From: Bifidobacterium aquikefiri
Lineage (GTDB): Bacteria; Actinomycetota; Actinomycetes; Actinomycetales; Bifidobacteriaceae
Reading direction: 5' to 3'
Length of the DNA: 64,000 nt
Assembly (NCBI RefSeq): GCF_002259795.1
Contig: NZ_MWXA01000007.1
Span: forward strand, 62,001 to 126,000
Under the pieces are notes generated by a model. The model had not been told where the DNA came from. It ran no database searches and was given only the letters and a program-made list of their open reading frames with translations. This document shows, one piece after another, positions 43,310-50,716 of this stretch. The position numbers were made by a program, and so were the translations under genes. Within the stretch, counting starts at the first letter, position 1. Each line of letters opens with the position of its first letter.

Positions 43310-44494
43310 CTAGAACTCCGCTCCATACCATTCCTCAATCATGTATCGTGCGATGGTTGCCTTACCGGGGGCCTGCATTTCTCCGGTGGTGAGGGCCCGA
43401 ATGAACTCGTCCCTGCTCACCCACCGAGCGCTTTGCGTCTCGACCCCGTCCACGTGTATTGCCGTATCGCGAGCGTAGCCCTTGAACGACATCATCAGCG
43501 AGGATGGGAATGGCCACGGCTGAGAACCGGTGTAGATAAGATCCGAGATTGCTATTCCCGTTTCTTCACGTGCCTCACGTCGTGCCGCATGTTCGAGGTT
43601 CTCGCCAGCCTCGACGAAACCCGCGGTGACCGAATAGAATCCTGGATTCCACGCACTATTATGCTGCAGCAGCAATCTGTCTTGTGCATCGACGATTGCC
43701 GTGATGACGGCGGGCTCAATCCTGGGAAATATGATTCTATTATCGTCCGCCGCATTCTGGCAGCGCTGCGCCCAACCGGAGTAGACACTTATGGTCGCAG
43801 TGCCGCAATATGGGCAGTAATGCTGAGCCCTATGCCACATGGATAACGTTGCAGCCGTGGTGGCGAGGCTTGCCTCGACAGTGGATGCGTGTGGAGCAAA
43901 CTCCCGCAGTCCCACCCAGTCGCAGCGGCTCTGTGCAAGTTCGAGAATCGATGGTCGAGCCGATGAAGCGGCAAGTGATGACTCGTCGGCAACGAAGGCA
44001 TTGTCGGCACTGACATTCCTAGGGTTCGGTACCTCCGCTGCAATGACGCTCTGTGAAATGTCAAGCGCAATGTAGGCGTGGTCCGCACGCGTACCAAGGA
44101 AAATAGGGATGCATTGCGAGTCCTGCACTGCGTTCCTAACTGCCTCCGCCTGCGTATCGGTCCGCATGCCCGACTGTGCATGCGGTATGAGATCACGCAC
44201 ATAGCTGCCGGCCAGCATGGTCAGTCGAATCTTGGCTACATCGTAATCGACGAGCTTGCCCTGTCCCTTGGGAATGGCGACCTTGCCTGACCGCACCAAC
44301 ATGACCCGTGTCGAATCATCGCCAAGAAGCCTGGCAATCAATTCTGGATCGTCCCTGCGATCCACCTGATAGTCAACACCATTCTGGGCTAGCGGCAGGA
44401 AAGGCAGAACATGGGTCAGCGCCAAAGGCGCAAACATGGATGCATGGTTGGATTGCTTGTCTTCATCATCTTCTGCAAGTGCCTGATCAGTCAT
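43310..44494 (-). CDS. nudC: NAD(+)/NADH pyrophosphatase NudC
   Basis: 394 residues. Splits NAD(H) to NMN(H) and AMP; homologues also remove NAD caps from RNA. The Nudix box GFVEAGENLEHAARREAREETG region and the NudC-specific SQPWPFPSSLMM are clear. The zinc ribbon has CPYC, but the second pair is RCQNA, with only one cysteine, so zinc binding may be weakened. The N-terminal domain is long (~200 residues). Overlaps the upstream hydrolase by eight bases. Confidence 0.93.
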   Translation of the reverse strand: MTDQALAEDDEDKQSNHASMFAPLALTHVLPFLPLAQNGVDYQVDRRDDPELIARLLGDDSTRVMLVRSGKVAIPKGQGKLVDYDVAKIRLTMLAGSYVRDLIPHAQSGMRTDTQAEAVRNAVQDSQCIPIFLGTRADHAYIALDISQSVIAAEVPNPRNVSADNAFVADESSLAASSARPSILELAQSRCDWVGLREFAPHASTVEASLATTAATLSMWHRAQHYCPYCGTATISVYSGWAQRCQNAADDNRIIFPRIEPAVITAIVDAQDRLLLQHNSAWNPGFYSVTAGFVEAGENLEHAARREAREETGIAISDLIYTGSQPWPFPSSLMMSFKGYARDTAIHVDGVETQSARWVSRDEFIRALTTGEMQAPGKATIARYMIEEWYGAEF

Positions 44495-45338
44495 GTACCC
44501 TGCCTACCAGATCAAGGAGTGCCCGAGCCACCTGCTCAGGATGCTCGACGGCACTGAAATGACCACAATCTTCAATGGCAGTAAAACTTGCATCCGTCGA
44601 GGTCATCGCCTGTTGCAATTCCTTCATGACTGCCGGTGGACTGGAAGGATCCTTGTCTCCAGACACAATCGCTGCAGGAACCGTGATCTGCGGTAGTACA
44701 TCGCTCAGATCCGGTCGTCCGGCTGCCATGCGCTCACGCCATGCCACGCCTTCAGGACTTTGTTCGTTCAGCCAGGCGGTGAATTTTCTGATGAATGCCG
44801 CCGACTGCTTGACCGATGAATCCTTGTCTGTGGCCTTTGCAAAGCCCATCACTGGATCGACTGAATTCCCCTTCTCACACTGCCGTGCAATATTCAACCT
44901 GTTTTCGCGGCTGTGGCCGGCATCGCCCTGTGCCTTGGTGTCACACAGCGCAATCCCAGCAACCATTTCAGGGTGCAGCTTCTGCATCATGAGTGCAACG
45001 TAACCGCCCATGGACAATCCAACCCATATAGCCCTGGTGTGCCCCAGAGACTTCAGCAGCTCTGCATACCCCTGCGTCATTCGTTCCAACGCCTGCGGAT
45101 ATGCCCCATCTGGATCGACCGACCCGCTTTCCACGGCTGTCGGTATCTCGCTCGTTCCGGCTCCAGGCATCTGTGGAGCATAGATTGAGAATGGCGGTAC
45201 GTCGTTGAGCGCAGACAAGTCACAGATCGCCTGTGCACATTCATCCCACATACGATGATCGATGGGGAATGCGTGGATCAACACAAGCGGAATGCCGAAA
45301 CCATCCCTATATGTGGTGTTTTCTATCTTCATGGTCAT
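44487..45338 (-). CDS. Alpha/beta-fold hydrolase
   Basis: 283 residues. The ATG at 45338 follows GGGAG by 8 bases; earlier starts have no ribosome site. Oxyanion strand LVLIHAFPIDHRMWD, nucleophile elbow GLSMGGYVAL, acid in VSGDKDPSSP, His in DCGHFSAVEHPEQVA. This resembles the alpha/beta-hydrolase group of esterases and cofactor hydrolases; the substrate cannot be told. Translationally coupled to nudC, a possible functional link. Confidence 0.88.
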   Translation of the reverse strand: MTMKIENTTYRDGFGIPLVLIHAFPIDHRMWDECAQAICDLSALNDVPPFSIYAPQMPGAGTSEIPTAVESGSVDPDGAYPQALERMTQGYAELLKSLGHTRAIWVGLSMGGYVALMMQKLHPEMVAGIALCDTKAQGDAGHSRENRLNIARQCEKGNSVDPVMGFAKATDKDSSVKQSAAFIRKFTAWLNEQSPEGVAWRERMAAGRPDLSDVLPQITVPAAIVSGDKDPSSPPAVMKELQQAMTSTDASFTAIEDCGHFSAVEHPEQVARALLDLVGRVHD

Positions 45339-45389
45339 ATGTGATACTCCCATCACCATCAATTCACTGTGTCAGTCCACAGCGAATTG

Positions 45390-45490
45390 CCTACACAGTG
45401 AAATTGCCTAACACAGTGTCATTTTCTAACCCAGTGTGATTGCCTAACCCGGTGTCATTGCCTAACCCGGTGTCATTGCCTAACACAGTT
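45390..45490. repeat. 18-bp tandem repeat
   Basis: Five or so units of ATTGCCTAACCCGGTGTC with variants (ACACAGTGTC, ATTTTCTAACCCAGTGTG) run head to tail between the NUDIX gene's stop and the hydrolase. Two middle copies are identical. The units do not have unique spacers, so this is not CRISPR. Confidence 0.85.
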
Positions 45491-45495
45491 CTATC

Positions 45496-46146
45496 TCAGG
45501 ATTGTGAACCTGCCCATGCGAGAGCCTGTTGCACGATTCTTCCATGGCCATTCGGCATCTGGCTGATGAATTGATCGAGAAGCACGTTGGATGGTGCAAC
45601 CCATTCAACGTCCAAGGTCTCATCACGAGGCTTGCAATCCCCTGCTATCGGAATGACATAGCACAGCGAGATGGCGTGCTGACGTGCATCGTAGAATTCC
45701 GAAACCCCAGGAGTCGGGAAGAATTCCGCAACGGTGAATGGTTGCAGACTCACCGGAATCAGTGGCAAGGCAAGCTCACCAAGATCCTTTGCGATGTTTC
45801 TGGCAATTGCCTCGCGAAGAGACTCATGAAACAGCACTCTGCCGGTGATGAGCGTACGCTCGATCGCTCCATCCTCACACATGCGAAGCAGCGAACCAAC
45901 CTGTTCGATCTGACCGAAATCGTTGGTGCGAACCGGCACAATCTCTACATATGCAATCGGCAGCTGATGTCTGGCGCGATCGATATCCGCACTCCCCAGC
46001 CAACCTGGAGGGTTGTCAGACCCACTGACAAAGTCTTCAGGCGTAATGTGGTCAAATTCGCCGCGCTTGCGAGCCGAGTCGAAGTCGCCATCGTCAGGAA
46101 TCTCATCATGTAAAACTGGCATAGCCCCATTATCTGTACAACACAT
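45496..46146 (-). CDS. NUDIX-fold family protein (DUF4916-like)
   Basis: 216 residues; the ATG at 46146 follows GGAAAGG. The region ITGRVLFHESLREAIARNIAKDL occupies the place of a Nudix box but lacks the REExxEE catalytic glutamates, which is normal for this actinobacterial family and leaves catalysis doubtful. An acidic N-terminal stretch (DEIPDDGDFDSARKRGEFD) precedes GWLGSADIDRARHQLPIAYV. It is divergent from trxA. Confidence 0.8.
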   Translation of the reverse strand: MCCTDNGAMPVLHDEIPDDGDFDSARKRGEFDHITPEDFVSGSDNPPGWLGSADIDRARHQLPIAYVEIVPVRTNDFGQIEQVGSLLRMCEDGAIERTLITGRVLFHESLREAIARNIAKDLGELALPLIPVSLQPFTVAEFFPTPGVSEFYDARQHAISLCYVIPIAGDCKPRDETLDVEWVAPSNVLLDQFISQMPNGHGRIVQQALAWAGSQS

Positions 46147-46219
46147 GACCAAAGCCTTTCCCAGGCAGGGTCAGGTCATGGCAATGAGCCTAGAGCGTAT
46201 AAGCCGTGGGTGAGTTAGA

Positions 46220-46248
46220 TTGTTGTTCACATAGGTACTTGTTAGAGT
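46220..46248 (+). promoter_or_regulatory. Promoter of trxA
   Basis: TTGTTG (46220-46225) and TAGAGT (46243-46248) with a 17-base spacer, 48 bases before the trxA ATG. Confidence 0.55.
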
Positions 46249-46296
46249 GTGAGACTAAGCATGCGGAGGCAACACCGCAGATGAAAGGCAATGACG

Positions 46297-46638
46297 ATGG
46301 CAACACAGACAGTAACTTCACAGAACTTCGAGCACACCATTAACGACAATGATCTTGTCTTTGTCGATTTCTGGGCAACATGGTGCCGTCCGTGCAAGGC
46401 GTTCGGGCCGATCTTCGAAAAGGCATCTGAATCCAATCCTGATATCACGTTCGGCAAGGTCGATATTGACGCCAATCAGGAACTGGCGGCCGCTGCCGAC
46501 ATTCAAGCCGTACCTACACTGATGGTGACCAAAAAGGGCCAGATCATCTTCAAGCAGGCAGGTGCTCTGCGCGCCTCCGATCTGGACGACTTGATCGCAC
46601 AGGCGAAGAAGGCGGACCTTTCAGCTTCGGCGAAGTAA
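46297..46638 (+). CDS. trxA: Thioredoxin
   Basis: 113 residues. The ATG at 46297 is 8 bases after AAAGG; another ATG at 46291 is too close. A cytosolic disulfide reductase for ribonucleotide reductase and other targets. Active site WATWCRPCK with Cys30 and Cys33; cis-proline region AVPTLMV. Full length. Single-gene unit with its own promoter and terminator. Confidence 0.96.
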   Translation: MATQTVTSQNFEHTINDNDLVFVDFWATWCRPCKAFGPIFEKASESNPDITFGKVDIDANQELAAAADIQAVPTLMVTKKGQIIFKQAGALRASDLDDLIAQAKKADLSASAK

Positions 46639-46669
46639 TGGCGTTGCTCATTGTAGAAGTTTTTCACTC

Positions 46670-46699
46670 AAGGCACGATGGTCATATCGTGCCTTTTTT
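46670..46699 (+). terminator. Rho-independent terminator of trxA
   Basis: AAGGCACGAT / ATCGTGCCTT, a 10-bp stem with a 6-base loop, followed by TTTTTT. 31 bases after the trxA stop. Confidence 0.95.
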
Positions 46700-46801
46700 G
46701 TGTAGGCGGTCGTCTGTTCTGATGCCATGTGGAAAAATGCCCAACACACCTTTTTATGTGCATAAGTAAGTTGGCTGCGCTATGATATTGCAATTGTGTA
46801 A

Positions 46802-46880
46802 GCATTAGCGCCAATGCACAGTGGAGCTTCCGCCCAGCGCGGGGCGAAACCGCACTGTGGCCCGATATGGAATATGTCGG
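46802..46880 (+). promoter_or_regulatory. Structured 5' leader of the Rpf-like gene
   Basis: Three consecutive stems: GCATT/AATGC (46802-46817); CACAGTG/CACTGTG with an inner CGCCC/GGGCG (46817-46859); and CCGATAT/ATATGTCGG (46862-46880). They end 45 bases before the ATG. Leaders of rpf genes in actinobacteria often carry ydaO (c-di-AMP) riboswitches; I do not see that consensus here, so this is only a structured-leader candidate. Confidence 0.45.
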
Positions 46881-46925
46881 CACACGCTGCTTTGAGGAAT
46901 CTGTAGTCGAAGACAGAGGAGAAAG

Positions 46926-47969
46926 ATGGTAAGCCACCGCAGAGAACGAGTTTCCGTGTTCAAGGTCTTGACTAGAAGACAGCGAACCAGGCTTATTGCA
47001 GGAGCCGCGGCACTCATTCTGGCTGGCACCGCGGGCATTGTGTCGCGCGGCTTCTACAGCGAACCAGAAGCCCAGGCGAAAACTCAGGTCACATCGTATT
47101 CTGCAACGCAGATGCAAGGTCTTGAAGTTTCCAGAGATTCAGTGCGCAAGGCAATCAACGAAGGTCAAGGGGGATCTTCCACCGGTACGGCCTACGTCAA
47201 GGTAATCATCAACGGCAAATCAAAACTCATTCTTGGCGATAATTTCACCACCGTGAAATCGGTGCTCGATGCAGGCGATATCACACTTGAGCCTGACGAC
47301 ACCGTTGCACCCGGACTCAACACCAAGGTCACGGAATCGACGGTCATCCAGATTTCACGCTCGAATAGCGAGATTCAGTCTTCTGAGAGCGAAATTCCTT
47401 TCAACACCATCGAGGAAAAGACCGATAGCCTTCCCGCAGGCACAACCAAGGTGAAAACTGAGGGTAAGGCCGGCGTTATGGAGACCACGAGCCTTATTAC
47501 CAAGGTCGGTGGCAAGAATTCCTCGAGCAATATCTTCGCCTCCTATGTCAAGAATGCTCCAGTGAACAAGGTCATTCTCATTGGCACGGGGAAGGTTCAG
47601 GCCACGACTTCCAGCTCGAGTGCTGCAACGACGACTGCAGTCTCCGTATCTTCGACATCCACCACCCCTGTCGGCACTGCGCAGAGCATTGCACATTCCC
47701 AGGTTGTGGCACGCGGATGGAGCGAAAGCGACTTTACCTGCCTCGTGCAGCTATGGAATCGCGAGTCGGGCTGGAGCACGACTGCTGCAAATCCTTCAGG
47801 CGCATATGGCATTCCTCAGGCTCTCCCGGGCAGCAAGATGGCATCCGCAGGATCGGACTGGGCCACCAATGCCGCAACGCAAATCACCTGGGGCCTTGGA
47901 TACATAGCGGGAGGTTACACAAGCCCGTGCGGTGCCTGGTCCCATTCTGAATCGACCGGCTGGTACTAA
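46926..47969 (+). CDS. Rpf-like secreted muralytic protein (DUF348, G5, transglycosylase-like)
   Basis: 347 residues, GAGGAGAAAG before the ATG. N-terminal anchor/signal at ~20-45 (LIAGAAALILAGTAGIV). One ubiquitin-like DUF348 domain (~92-140, VIINGKSKLILGDNF). A G5-type domain (~145-215, EIPFNTIEEKTDSLPAG, and KTEGKAGV). A Ser/Thr linker (~225-245). A C-terminal lysozyme-like domain with catalytic Glu in WNRESGWST. It cleaves peptidoglycan during growth or resuscitation. Closest to the Rpf/YabE-like proteins of bifidobacteria rather than the short mycobacterial Rpf. Confidence 0.92.
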   Translation: MVSHRRERVSVFKVLTRRQRTRLIAGAAALILAGTAGIVSRGFYSEPEAQAKTQVTSYSATQMQGLEVSRDSVRKAINEGQGGSSTGTAYVKVIINGKSKLILGDNFTTVKSVLDAGDITLEPDDTVAPGLNTKVTESTVIQISRSNSEIQSSESEIPFNTIEEKTDSLPAGTTKVKTEGKAGVMETTSLITKVGGKNSSSNIFASYVKNAPVNKVILIGTGKVQATTSSSSAATTTAVSVSSTSTTPVGTAQSIAHSQVVARGWSESDFTCLVQLWNRESGWSTTAANPSGAYGIPQALPGSKMASAGSDWATNAATQITWGLGYIAGGYTSPCGAWSHSESTGWY

Positions 47970-48069
47970 ATCCATCCGATCGTTACCTGCCGAATGTTGC
48001 GCGTGGTGCGCAGCTTGTGTTTTGGGAGTCGTTTTTCGAGCAAACTCAAGTGACGACTGACTGCAAAAG
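47970..48069 (-). repeat. Two-copy 100-base intergenic element, copy B
   Basis: On the minus strand it aligns without gaps to 56042-56141 on the plus strand, about three-quarters identical by eye. The core TTTGCTCGAAA and CAACATTCG are identical. An AGTC...GACT pairing closes a hairpin in both copies. It starts right after the Rpf-like gene's stop. Confidence 0.75.
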
Positions 48070-48100
48070 CACCACATGAGCACCACATGAGCACCACATG
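48068..48100. repeat. 11-bp tandem repeat, three copies
   Basis: AGCACCACATG three times without spacing, between the Rpf-like and GntR genes. No coding role. Confidence 0.85.
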
Positions 48101-48133
48101 AGCCCCATGCATGCGTTCGCCTAGACACGCAGC

Positions 48134-48175
48134 CAGTGCCGTTGATTCAGTGCCGTTAATTCAGTGCCGTTGATT
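48134..48175. repeat. 14-bp tandem repeat over the GntR stop codon
   Basis: CAGTGCCGTTGATT, CAGTGCCGTTAATT, CAGTGCCGTTGATT in a row. On the minus strand the first copy encodes the last codons and TGA of the regulator; the other two lie after it. Confidence 0.9.
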
Positions 48176-48898
48176 CATCAGACTCTGAAAATGCTCCCAG
48201 GACGCTTGTATATGAGTTCGGGTGAGATGTGCCGCTTCATCCCTACTGCCATTCATGATGGCATGCGCAATGGCTATATGCTCATCCCAAGCTTCGATGC
48301 CCCTTTTCGTCGTGATATTCACCGTAAAGTACATCTGCGTTTTCTTGTTCATCAGATCGATCATTTTGATCAAAATGGAATTTCCTGAATCCTGCGATAA
48401 TTTCTCATGAAAACGCTCGTTGATATCCGAGAGCTCCTTCGTCATGCCTTCAGGATTGGAAAGAATGAGCTGCCGACCCTGCTGCGCCAGTCTCAGAAGC
48501 TCTGCAGAGCCTTCGTTATGCCGATCAGACGCGAGAGCTGCTGCATCGGATTCAAGTGCCATACGAACCTGAAAGATCTCTTCGACTTCATTGGATCGGG
48601 GAACATGGACCTTCGCACCCTGTGACTGCTGCATGTCAATCCATTGGTCCCCTTGCAAAATAAGGAACGCCTCACGAATCGGCACTCTGCTCACACCCAG
48701 CATGTTGGCCATACCCAATTCGGTAAGCCGTGTGCCGGCCGGCAATTCCCCAGAAACGATCAAATGGGTGATTCGCTCAACGACTTGATCTCGTATGGTC
48801 TTGGCCTTAGGAATGGGATTCAAGCCCACAGGGAGCAACTCTGTCAATGAAGGAGAATTGGCCGATTTCGCCGATTTCACAGAAGAATCAATACTCAT
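48161..48898 (-). CDS. GntR-family regulator, FCD subfamily
   Basis: 245 residues. N-terminal winged helix (~35-100: TIRDQVVERITHLIVSGEL, LTELGMANMLGVSRVPIREAF) and a C-terminal all-helical FCD ligand domain with metal-ligand-like His and Asp (HEKLSQDSGNS, DEHIAIAHAI, HLTRTHIQ). FCD regulators usually bind small carboxylic or amino acids. It follows the ggt gene in the same direction, and the operon promoter holds a TGTATACA palindrome, so control of peptide uptake and GGT is likely; unproven. Confidence 0.9.
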   Translation of the reverse strand: MSIDSSVKSAKSANSPSLTELLPVGLNPIPKAKTIRDQVVERITHLIVSGELPAGTRLTELGMANMLGVSRVPIREAFLILQGDQWIDMQQSQGAKVHVPRSNEVEEIFQVRMALESDAAALASDRHNEGSAELLRLAQQGRQLILSNPEGMTKELSDINERFHEKLSQDSGNSILIKMIDLMNKKTQMYFTVNITTKRGIEAWDEHIAIAHAIMNGSRDEAAHLTRTHIQASWEHFQSLMNQRH

Positions 48899-48935
48899 TG
48901 TGCCTGTTCTTTCGATTGCTCTGACGCCGTCACGA

Positions 48936-48951
48936 TATCGTATCCACGATA
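48936..48951. promoter_or_regulatory. Palindrome before the GntR gene
   Basis: TATCGT-ATCC-ACGATA, a perfect 6-bp inverted repeat with a 4-base spacer, 38 bases upstream of the start. It resembles FCD/GntR half sites (TNGT..ACNA) and may be an autoregulatory operator. Confidence 0.4.
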
Positions 48952-49049
48952 CACGCTTGCCTTCGTGTTCATACGATCGCGAAGCTGTTGATCACATGTT
49001 CACCTGGTCAGTGATTGCACGAAATTGGACACATGCAAGCCCTTGAGTC

Positions 49050-50669
49050 TTACAGACAGGAGATATTGCTGTCGGTGCGGGATTCCGTTCCTCCAATCAA
49101 CACTCCGGGAGCGGGCGAAACTATCATCTGTCCACGGCCAAAATCAGATAGATCCATACTCATCAGCATGTGGTGACCCCGTCGCTGAAGCTCAAGGGCA
49201 ATGGATGTATCGAAACGATCCTCAACCCGAACGTTATTGTGGTCATCCCATCGCCATCTCGGGGCATCAAGCGCCTGCTGAGGGTCAAGTCCGAAATCAA
49301 TGTAGTTCATGGCAACCTGCACGTGACCCTGTGGCTGCATGTAGCCGCCCATGACACCGAACGGACCGACCGGGTCTCCATCCTTCATCAGGAATCCTGG
49401 AATAATGGTGTGGTAGCTTCGCTTGCCAGGCTTCAATGCATTTGGCCTGCTTGGATCGAGAGAAAAGTCATACCCTCGGTTCTGCAGCGCGATACCGGTA
49501 TTGGGAATCACTATGCCAGAGCCGAATCCCATGAAGTTCGACTGGATGTACGAGACCATGTTGCCCTCGTCATCAGCACAGCACATGTATACGGTTCCAC
49601 TATTCGATGGCGTGCTCGTAGTGCGGACCTCTGCCGTGTCACCAATTCGAGCTGCCTGTTCAATGCCGAACTCTGGAGTGAGAAACTTTCCATAATCGAC
49701 ATCCGTATCATCCGGGTCAGTCACCGAATCGAAGGCGCAGCCGAAAGCTATCTTGATTGCCTCGATCTGTCGGTGATAGGTCAGTGCAACATCCTTGGCA
49801 TCAAATGCAAAGTTCTTCAGAATGTTGAGCGCAATCAGTGCGACGATCCCCTGCCCGTTTGGAGGAATCTCGCATACGTCATAGCCTCGGTAGTTAACAC
49901 TTATCGGATCGACCCATTCCGGTTTGAATCGTGCAAGATCCTCATATCTGATATATCCTCCTGAAGCTCGACTTGCAGCGTCTATCGCCTTGGCCAGCTC
50001 GCCGGTATACATCGCCTCGGCATGCGTATCGGCAATCTTTTCAAGAGTGTTGGCATGATTCGGCAAAGTGATGATATCGCCAGGCTGCGGGGTGCGACCA
50101 TCCTTGGTAAATGTGGAGAACCACTCATCGAACACCTCGGGTGCGTGCGTCGCAGCATATCGCGCCGGTCCGCGGCTCCACAGCAGAGAGAGGTTGGGGT
50201 TGCAGGGATATCCGTTCCTTGCATAGTCAATTGCGGGAGCAAGATCCTGTGCGAAGGTCAGCTTTGCGAAACGATCATGCAGCGCAGCCCACGCGGCAGG
50301 GGCACCGGGCACGGTCACGGGAGTCCAGCCGAACCTTGGCATATGACCATCTACTGCATTGCCATCCTCGATCACCCGTTCTATGGAAAGTCCCAAGGGA
50401 GCTGGCCCACTCGCATTGAGACCGACCAGTCTGTGCTCCTTGGCACTCCATGCAATGCAGAAGGCATCGGCACCGATGCCGTTCGAGGTCGGTTCAACGA
50501 CGGTCAATGCAGCAGCAGCAGCGATTGCAGCATCAAAGGCATTGCCCCCTTTAAGCATCGTTTGCAATCCCGCTGCAGATGCCTGTGGCATGGAGCAATT
50601 GACCATTGCCCGGCCGGCATAGAGTGGGTAACGTTTCGATGCATAGCGCTGAGATAGCGGATCAAACAT
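49050..50669 (-). CDS. Gamma-glutamyltransferase-family hydrolase, cytosolic
   Basis: 539 residues from the ATG at 50669 (AGGAAAG upstream). An N-terminal-nucleophile enzyme that removes gamma-glutamyl groups from glutathione-like or other amides after autocleavage. Large-subunit motif GGNAFDAAIAAAAALT. The processing site is probably the Thr in NSGTVYMCCAD, and GNMVSYIQSNFMG follows, as in the YwrD-like group rather than E. coli Ggt. There is no signal peptide, so it should act inside the cell on imported peptides. Next to a peptide ABC transporter in one operon. Confidence 0.9.
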   Translation of the reverse strand: MFDPLSQRYASKRYPLYAGRAMVNCSMPQASAAGLQTMLKGGNAFDAAIAAAAALTVVEPTSNGIGADAFCIAWSAKEHRLVGLNASGPAPLGLSIERVIEDGNAVDGHMPRFGWTPVTVPGAPAAWAALHDRFAKLTFAQDLAPAIDYARNGYPCNPNLSLLWSRGPARYAATHAPEVFDEWFSTFTKDGRTPQPGDIITLPNHANTLEKIADTHAEAMYTGELAKAIDAASRASGGYIRYEDLARFKPEWVDPISVNYRGYDVCEIPPNGQGIVALIALNILKNFAFDAKDVALTYHRQIEAIKIAFGCAFDSVTDPDDTDVDYGKFLTPEFGIEQAARIGDTAEVRTTSTPSNSGTVYMCCADDEGNMVSYIQSNFMGFGSGIVIPNTGIALQNRGYDFSLDPSRPNALKPGKRSYHTIIPGFLMKDGDPVGPFGVMGGYMQPQGHVQVAMNYIDFGLDPQQALDAPRWRWDDHNNVRVEDRFDTSIALELQRRGHHMLMSMDLSDFGRGQMIVSPAPGVLIGGTESRTDSNISCL

Positions 50670-50716
50670 GATTTTCTTTCCTAAGGTTGAATAATTCTTC
50701 AATGTGGTTGTGTCGT

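Noticed and set aside
46802-46925. ydaO (c-di-AMP) riboswitch
   Set aside because: The leader is short and the expected conserved core is not visible; reported only as a structured leader.
46668-47117. 149-codon minus-strand frame
   Set aside because: It is antisense to the Rpf-like gene and its leader.
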